A stretch of DNA of 64,000 nucleotides, taken from positions 50,905,278 to 50,969,277 of the forward strand of contig NW_026262701.1 of NCBI RefSeq assembly GCF_021869535.1, in the 5' to 3' direction. A program made the position numbers and the translations under genes. The notes under the pieces are model-generated. The model was not told the origin of the DNA, made no database searches, and worked only from the letters and a program-made list of their open reading frames with translations. Shown piece by piece: positions 56,990 to 64,000 of the stretch. Positions within the stretch are counted from its first letter, which is position 1; the number at the start of each line of letters is the position of its first letter. Source of the DNA: Mytilus californianus (lineage: Eukaryota > Mollusca > Bivalvia > Mytilida > Mytilidae).

Positions 56990-59058
56990 ACCCAAAACCT
57001 TATTTATGTGGTAACTTAAACCCAGCCTAAGTGTGGTATTCAATATGTGGGACAGACGGAACGAGAATATTACTGAAGAAATCAAGAGCACCTTTACCGC
57101 TTTCGGAAACCTAAAAAATTCAAAAGTTTGATATACCAACATTTAGATAAGCATAGTCACAATCTAGAATTTATAAAATTCCAACCACTTGAAACTGTTC
57201 AGAAACAACCAGGACAATCACACAAGCAATTTGAAAAATCCGGTGAAGTTCGCGAAATATTTTGGATAAAAAGACTTCAAATAGCTTATCCTCTCGGTCT
57301 CAATGACAAAATATTGGGACAGGGGAACATATCTAAAACTTCTATCGATGTCATTAATATTGTCGATAAACGGCTAAGAAATAATAGGTCTCATGGTAAA
57401 CGTAAAAACTGTAATCTACGTATTAAACATCGTATAAATTATACACTTGCTGATCTGTTATCTATAATAAAAAATAATGGTAGACATCAATTATTATGCA
57501 AACTTGGTCATATACCAATAAGTAAACTATATGATATTTTTCTGGAGTGTGATAAAATTTCATTTTTTTAGCCCGTTGTATGAAACTCCCGTATTATTAC
57601 AGTAATAGCCTTTTGCCATCATAGGATGTTTCCTAGTATTGATAAACCTGAAAATCATAAACGGCGTTTCCTTAAATTAAAATATATAAATTGAGGTATT
57701 GATTTTAGTAACTTATCTAGTATATTCAATGTTTCTACCATCCACAGCCAAATACCTCCATATTTTGATAATACAGAACCACCTATTATTTCTTATTCGT
57801 ACAAACAAAAAACACAGCAGAAGTTTGATTTTTAATTATACGTCAGTAACATCAGACGTCAATATAGAAAATAATGCTCCTTCCACTTGAGACTGTGAAA
57901 CATCTTTTGTCGTCAACAAATTAAAACAAGACTAAATTTATATTCTTTTCGAATATTTTTTTTTGATGTATAAATACACATCAACGTTTATTTTCGATAT
58001 AGAGATTGCTTTATATATATATTACATTATGTACATATTTATTATAAGGTTAAATCCAAACTATCCTACTGCCTGTCGATACTTTTATTTTGGCATTGCA
58101 CAAGTCGTGTCTTCTTTGACTGTCCATGGCGTTAAAACACTAAATCCCTGGGATGTGTTTTAGTTGATTTTACTCTCTTATGCATGATTTTTTATTATAG
58201 TTTTTGGCTTTTAACTAGCTTTCAGTAACTGCGAGTACTCTCAAATCGTACGTTTGTGTTAATTTGACCTGTTGACACAATTTGTAATGCATTTTTGTTA
58301 TTCAATGTTTACTTATTGTGTGTTATATCTCGTCTCACTATTTTTAATATGTACCACCTTTGATAAGTATTTAGTATGTCGATAAATTTTCACTTCTGTT
58401 CTCGTATTATGAACAACAAATTTATTTATTTTGTAAAAAATATTTCCGTACTTCTAACAACAAAATTATTATATTTAAACTTACCTGTGTACGTTATATT
58501 TTATTTAACTCCATTTTGTCCAAGGTTATGGTTGTTTTTTGACATTGTTTTACATCCCCCTTTTTTATTCAATATTGTATTTATGTTGTGTCATAGACCA
58601 AGTGCATTCGTTCAGTGTATTTTTACTTGTTTTTGTTAATATGTCTTTTTGATTGAGTTAAGCCATTTCAATTGATATTTTATAGTGTTTCTTTCTATGT
58701 TGTAATGTTACACTACTATTTCAGGTTTGGGTGAAGGTTTGCGCCTGTTAAAACGTTTAAACCCGCTGCATTTGTTTGCACCTGTCCTAAGTCAGGAACC
58801 TGTTGTTCAGTGGTTGTCGTTTATTGGTGTGATTCTTGAGTGTTTCTCGGTTTTTATATAGATTAGATCGTTAGTTTTCCTGTTTGAATTGTTTTACACT
58901 AGTCATTTTGGGGCCCTTTATGGCTTGCTGTTCTGTGTGAGCCAAGGCTCCGTGTTGAAGACCGTACTTTGACCTATAATGGTTTACTTTTTACACATTG
59001 TGACTTGAATGGAGAGTTGCCTCATTGGCACTCATACCACATCTTCTTATTTCTATAA
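56990..59058 (+). mobile_element. Penelope-like element with N-terminal GIY-YIG and internal deletion
   Basis: From about 56,992 a plus-strand frame codes a GIY-YIG nuclease start (QNLIY…CGIQYVGQTERE) with stop codons in it, then an open run (57,128-57,571) with EIFWIKRLQIAYPLGLNDKI. About 57,610-57,880 codes a reverse-transcriptase leader (IPPYFDNTEPPIISYSYKQK, later SDVNIENNAPS). At about 57,890 the frame jumps to the last residues (FVVNKLKQD) that match the end of the 53-kb copy, so the catalytic RT core is deleted. The 3' tail follows to 59,058. GIY-YIG before RT is the order described for 'Naiad' PLEs; most other PLEs have it after. Stops and the deletion make this copy inactive. Confidence 0.65.
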
Positions 59059-59391
59059 ACAGTAAGACAATAACATGATCTTATACGATATGTATTAGTG
59101 TTGTGCCTTTGATCCTGAAAGATCCATATTGATCCAAGGGGCCAAAAGTGGTAAGTTTTATAAAAATTTCAAAGATTTTCTCTTGAAGAACCAATAAAAA
59201 TAAATGAGAGGTTCCTTTGAATGTCCTAATAAGTGTTTGAAATGTGGTGACGATCAGCCAATTACAGTACCGGGGTAAAAGTATAAAAACCAAATTAGAA
59301 TAAGTTTTTGAGGCATTTTTTTTCTCAAGCAACTAAATAGTGAAATGAAATGAACAATATGAAAAGGTTTTCTCCGACGTGTTGACTTTAT

Positions 59392-60450
59392 GAAAATAAG
59401 AAGATGTGGTATGATTGCCAATGAGACAACTCTCCACAAGAGACCAAATGGCACAGAAATTGTTCTTTTGGACAAATCGATGGCAGAAATCCGTTTGCAC
59501 CAAAAATGTGTCCTTTTGCGCCACAACACATTTGCGCGAATAATTATATGTATGTTTGCGCCACTACTTTAAAAAAATACTTAGTATCATTTATGCCAAA
59601 AACTAAATATACGATTGTGCCAATTTATTCTTAACTTTACACGATACAATCGAATGCTGTTTTTGACGACAGCACTTGAATGTACCACCAGCAAATACAT
59701 ATTATGCGTCACAACATAGAAGCTTCAAATAAACTTCCAAATCAACAATTAAAATAATAATGTCAATATCATTAAATAAAACGAAGTCTTCATCTTTATT
59801 CGTCAATACTACGACTTCTTGGTTGTATTTTTCTGAAATTCTTTTTACATGTTTTAGTGTTTCGTCTGACCTAGACACAGGTTTCTTCTTTTTTGGTACA
59901 TCCATTGTTGAATAAATTTCGGATCTGTCCATTCAAACTGCTCTTCATCAATATTGAACAACTTCGAACAAATGTTCGATAAATTTACTGTCTTAATTGC
60001 TTTGGTATATGTTTCTTGTTCAACATTTTTTTCTGTCTAACACCGATTTTATATAATTTTCGTGTAGCACTTCATGCTCCAAAATTTAATTTCTAACTTC
60101 ATTTTTTTCTCAACATTCTTCAGAGTTTTCAATATTTCTTTCAAATACGTACAATGCGATAACTTTTCACCATAGACCAAAGAAAGAGATTTCAACAGCT
60201 TCAGCTCGCCGTGGGTACGGCCTTCGAAATAATCAAAACCTGTACTGTATAGTAAAGAAAAGCTATAAAACGTTCGAGTATGGCAAAATGTTAAACAATT
60301 AAAAAATAACAATTGCATATGATTTATATCAGAGACATATGTATATATGTCTCTGTTTATATTAATTCAATCAATGAAAAACAGACATCACTTGAACAGC
60401 AACCGAACCTCTGAATTACAGGCTCCTGACTTAGGACAGTTCATCCATTG
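59392..60450 (+). repeat. PLE-tail repeat split by an insertion
   Basis: 59,392-59,462 holds the tail terminus (ATAAGAAGATGTGGTATGAT to GGCACAGAAATT). The next part of the same repeat resumes at about 60,205 (GGTACGGCCTTCGAAATAAT) and ends with CTCTGAATTACAGGCTCCTG at 60,430. The roughly 745 bp between are foreign to the repeat. Confidence 0.65.
59463..60204 (-). mobile_element. Inserted segment with TTTGCGCC motifs and a decayed ORF
   Basis: The left part repeats TTTGCRCC words (59,492; 59,513; 59,531; 59,552). Read on the minus strand, 60,318-59,702 codes broken protein-like pieces, e.g. LKLLKSLSLVYGEKLSHCTY, then SNICSKLFNIDEEQFEWTDP in another frame. I do not recognise the protein. Word usage recalls the nested element at 18,461, so this may be a decayed relative that once had a transposase. 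Borders are approximate and no duplication is clear. Confidence 0.4.
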
Positions 60451-60831
60451 CTTCTTCAAAACTTGATGTGTATGTACATTTATCCCACTTGTGTACTACA
60501 ATAATTTTATGGCATATAGTTTATTTATATATGTGGGTCGTTTTTGCCATTTGTTGTTGTTTTGGGTGTTGTTGTTTTTTTAATTTTAAGACAGATAATC
60601 TTCATTTCAAGTTCATGTACATGTTACAAAACATTCTGTCTAAAAGTGTAAAACGTGAACATATTTATCAATTATAAGTGTTATACTAAATTACAAACTG
60701 TTTTTTGTGTGTTTTTTTTTAACGTTTGCTTTTTCACGGGCAAAGTAAACCTAAGATGTTTTGGGCTTTTCTTCTCTGTATCTGTATCTGTATGGGTACT
60801 TCCTAGTTAACCAATACTATACAGTTATTTA

Positions 60832-60996
60832 ATATGTAACTATGCAATAGATCAAAATATATTTTCCGAGGTATGAAGATCAGCTCATTGTTCTATTGCC
60901 CGAAGCCAACGGCTGAGGGCAATAGAACAATGAGCTGATCTTCATACCGAGGGAAATATATTTTGAGCTATTGCACTGTTACATATTCAATAACTG
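60832..60996. mobile_element. 165-bp foldback element
   Basis: Arms pair along CAGTTATT, AATATGTAAC, GCAATAG, AAAATATATTTTCC and GAAGATCAGCTCATTGTTCT, around a short spacer holding GAAGCCAACGGCTGAG. The inner 45 bases of each arm are nearly perfect. Further GTGCAATAGA words occur at 61,095-61,150, and TTATTACCTAATA at about 61,000 is matched in inverse at 61,227, so the foldback may belong to a larger 0.4-kb unit. Confidence 0.75.
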
Positions 60997-61273
60997 TTTT
61001 ATTACCTAATACATACTAGAACGTTTAAAAGACCCAATTTGATTGGACAACATGAATACCTTTCAACTAATCAGATTTGAGAATAAGAGGTCATAACAGG
61101 TTAGTGCAATAGACTGCACACAGGTGCAATAGAACGATAATTTCCAGTGCAATAGACCATGGAACAAAAAATGGCAGAACAATAGCAAATAATATAGAAA
61201 TATTAATAAAAAATTAAAATACTCTTTATTAGGTAATAATGGCTTTTATACAACGAGGTGAAGGCGCCGTCGA

Positions 61274-62090
61274 TTTATTGACGCTTCGCGATAGCAGATT
61301 TAAAGCTCTCTACACTTGTTGCGCGCACAATTGTTTCTTCTAGGTGGTTCCAGTTGATTATTGTGGACACAAAGAATGAATTTGAATGTTGCGGTGTTTT
61401 ACTGGTGGGAATGTCAAAACACCTATTATTGTTTCTCATTGTTTTTCAATTACGTTTGCTGCTTGGTAAATGTCAAACTTTTTTGCTGTGATGGTTCGTC
61501 TTAGTCTTGATGATTTTAAGAATTCCAGCCCCTCAACCACCTTGTACAAAAATATAAGTTTTTGGCTTGTGCGTCTGTGTTGTAATTCTTGGAGTTCCAA
61601 TTTGGTGAGCATGTTTGTTACGCAGTCATCTTCTCTTGTTTTGTAGTCGCCTATTATGAAGCGTGCTGCTTGCCGCTGTATTCTTTCCAGCTTGTTCGAA
61701 TCTGCTATACTGTAAGGACCCCATACTGTTGCTGCATATTCCATAGTTGAACGTACTAGAGAAATGTAAGCAGTTTTCTTTCATTCCTGTGGGCAGTACC
61801 GTAAGTTCCCTCTGAGGAAGCCTAGGGTTGAGTTTGCCTTTTTTGCAACATTTGTAATATGCGTGCTCCACTTCAGATCTTCTGATATCTGCACTCGGGT
61901 CTCCTAGGTATGGGTTGTTCTGGACTTGTTGGAGTATGTGGCCGTTGTGTGTGTAGAATCTCTGGCTTTTATTTTTGATGCTTAGGATGTAGCATTTTGT
62001 TTAGTTAAATCGCCTACCGCGTTTGTTTGCCCAATCTTCTAGGTTTGCTAGGTCTTCTACTTCTACTTCTACTTTTTGGATGCGCATTTA
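61274..62090 (-). pseudogene. LINE 3' fragment, RT end to C-terminus
   Basis: On the minus strand this codes, with frame shifts, FNxTKCYILSIKNKSQRFYT, then NNPYLGDPSADI, WSTHITNVAKKANSTLGFLR, TMEYAATVWGPY and ERIQRQAARFI. After another shift it ends NWNHLEETIVRATSVESFKS and AIAKRQ with a stop at about 61,274. These are the standard post-catalytic blocks of CR1/L2/Jockey-type LINEs. Endonuclease and RT core are absent; the copy is 5'-truncated and dead. Confidence 0.8.
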
Positions 62091-62205
62091 AAGTTTAGAC
62101 AAAAAAAAAATATTGAATTGATTTGAATTGTGCTATACATCATATATATATACAGTGAATTTAAAAAAAAAAAAAAAAAAAAAAAACATCTTGGCGTTGA
62201 TCTAG

Positions 62206-62490
62206 TTCATCTCATGCAGGTAAGTCTTGAAGCATTCAAGACTACCTGCATTGGTGGCAGTATGTAGTAGGGAATTCAGGCCAGTCTCGTATCGTCCTTG
62301 GCCGGTAAAAAGATTCCTTCTGCACTTCGGTCCTACAAGATGGTACTTGGTATCCATTAGTGTTGATGTTTCTGAATAGCCTATCTGGTGGAATGAGAGT
62401 ATTACTGGTGTCAACTTTCACCATCCCGTTGGCAAGTTTATAATTCATTGTAAGCCTTGATGTTCTCCTCCGGTCTTTTGCAGTACTTAG
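62206..62490 (-). pseudogene. Second LINE C-terminal fragment
   Basis: Minus-strand frames code NEL, then KLANGMVKVDTSNTLIPPDR, ESFYRPRTIRDWPEFP and SLECFKTYLHEMN with a stop. The FxPRTIRDWxxLP and SLxxFKxxL blocks are the C-terminal signature of LINEs like the neighbour at 61.3 kb. A run of A (62,162-62,186 on the plus strand) separates the two. Confidence 0.7.
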
Positions 62491-64000
62491 CCGGTTCTTT
62501 TAAGTTCTTTTAAGGGACCGGTCAAAATTTCTTCATGCATGGGACCGGTGCAAAAAGAAAATTGTCTGAAATAATTCTCTTGATCCCATGGTTACTGGCA
62601 GAATAAAAATATGCTTGTCCCATGCACTTTACCTAGTAAAAAAGTGTGTGTCCCATGTTAAAGCACAAAAAACATGATCAAAGTTGTGGCTACATTTCAT
62701 GCTACAATGTATTTGGATAGCTAAAAAATAATGCTACTATGTGTGAACTGTATCTATATTGCTGTTATAAAGTAAACAAAACAATACATAAGCATATTTC
62801 ATTGCCAACACAGGAGCCCAAACAGATGACAATATGTTATTGACTATAATAAATGATACATGCAATATTAAACAATTAACATGTATGGTAGAATACATTT
62901 TTCAAAAAATATGCAGCTTAATTTAGAATCTGACTATTCTAAATTAACAGTGGGTAGGTAAATTTTCCACAAATTTTTTTTACAAAACTATGATTTTTTT
63001 TTTCTGCTTAGAATAAAAAAATCCCCCATTATTTGAATAGTCATATCAGAAGAAGTGAACATCTCGAGACAGTTAAATTTTCAATTTAAAACGAGAGGAA
63101 TGTGACAATAGCATCAAAATTAAAGAAGTGAACATCTCCAACTTCCACTCACAACAATATTGTATTTTAAACATTTTTTTTAAAGTGGGAAAAAAGTAAA
63201 ATTTACTTTCTCAACATATATGCACTTGATTGAATATATATTTATATCTGGGCCATTCAGAGCTTGTTGGGTGTGAGTTCCAGATTTGTTGTGACCTTTG
63301 AATGAATATTCTAATCATTTCTATTGGTAGTATGCTACTGTATTTGTTAAATTTCCACAAACATTCGTTTTCTACAGCCAGTATGTATTATAAAAAAAAA
63401 AGGGTTTTCATTCTACAATGTCTGTTGAATTTACATAATCATGATAATAACATTTATAATTAAGGTAGTTAACAGAATTTGTGGCATCAGATGCCATGAG
63501 TTGTGGATACTGTGGTGATCCACCAGCAAAACACCAAAACTTACAACAACACGTATCTAGCAGTAGCTCTACCCAAAATGTCACTCTCAGCTCTAAATTA
63601 TATCTGTAAGTACAAAAATGTACATGTGACTTTAGTAATTTTACATGTATATACAATTACCTGGAACTTTTCCATATCAGCCCTAGTATCATTCAAAATT
63701 TCAACCAAGAGCTTTTAATACCAGACAATATATATATACTTGTGCTCCACCCCCTTTCATAATATTTTAAACTGTTAAAAGCATGTATTATTTAATATGG
63801 CCTCACAATTAAATTGGCGGCGACAGAACCCTATAATAATCAGTTCATCTGTCGATCAGAGATTCCTCAGTCATATGATAAATTTTTAAGTTTGCTGTGA
63901 CTGATAGAAATGAAATATAAACACAACATTAAGCTACTGATTGGGTTCTATGCACTACATATTCAAATTTTTTTATCTTCTTCGTTATCATCCTTTTACA
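62491..64000. other. Intergenic, no gene recognised
   Basis: AT-rich DNA. GGGACCGGT words occur twice at 62,513-62,547 and may mark a repeat edge. No exon, TIR pair or known tail copy was seen to the window end. Confidence 0.4.

Noticed and set aside
63408-63718. Overlapping short ORFs on both strands near the right edge
   Set aside because: Composition is not protein-like and no splice or family support is visible.

Overview
This is AT-rich nuclear DNA from an animal, and most probably from a marine mussel (Mytilus or a close relative). Genes are split by introns with GT/AG borders and exons lie far apart. The space between is packed with repeats that I recognise as typical of bivalves, above all a dispersed sequence ending in a 'CATACCACATCTTCTTATTTTTATA'-like tail (described in parts below). 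There are no bacterial operons, rRNA genes or CRISPR arrays.

Layout. 0-2.6 kb: a small minus-strand gene with a signal-peptide exon and one immunoglobulin-like exon. 3.0-5.9 kb: a broken minus-strand LINE interrupted by about 1 kb of other DNA. 7.2-8.8 kb: non-coding mobile elements. 10.8-21.5 kb: a complete three-exon BARX homeobox gene on the plus strand. Its 8.2-kb second intron holds a tRNA-derived SINE, a tandem-array element and one terminal-inverted-repeat element nested inside another. 23.4-26.6 kb: a second copy of the tandem-array element, a 50-bp tandem array and another repeat. 26.8-27.4 kb: an intron-free 178-codon ORF of unknown function. 30.4-41.3 kb: minus-strand exons coding a VWA-domain protein and a SAM-like-domain protein; whether they form one gene is unresolved. 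41.5-49.2 kb: mostly empty, with repeats and decayed coding fragments. 49.7-51.4 kb: a complete three-exon secreted C1q-domain gene. 51.8-60.5 kb: copies of a Penelope-like retroelement (PLE), an 8-bp-TSD hAT-like MITE and a perfect 110-bp palindrome with a 10-bp target duplication. 61.3-62.5 kb: two LINE 3' fragments. 62.5-64 kb: nothing recognised.

The host genes are unrelated in job: BARX is a developmental transcription factor, the C1q and Ig-like proteins look like secreted recognition molecules, and the VWA protein is a putative metal-dependent binding protein. The most informative material is mobile: clear target-site duplications, nested insertions, a composite element with three different tandem arrays, and a PLE whose 3' tail explains the most abundant dispersed repeat in the window. 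All family names come from reading the sequence and recalled family knowledge; no search was run.
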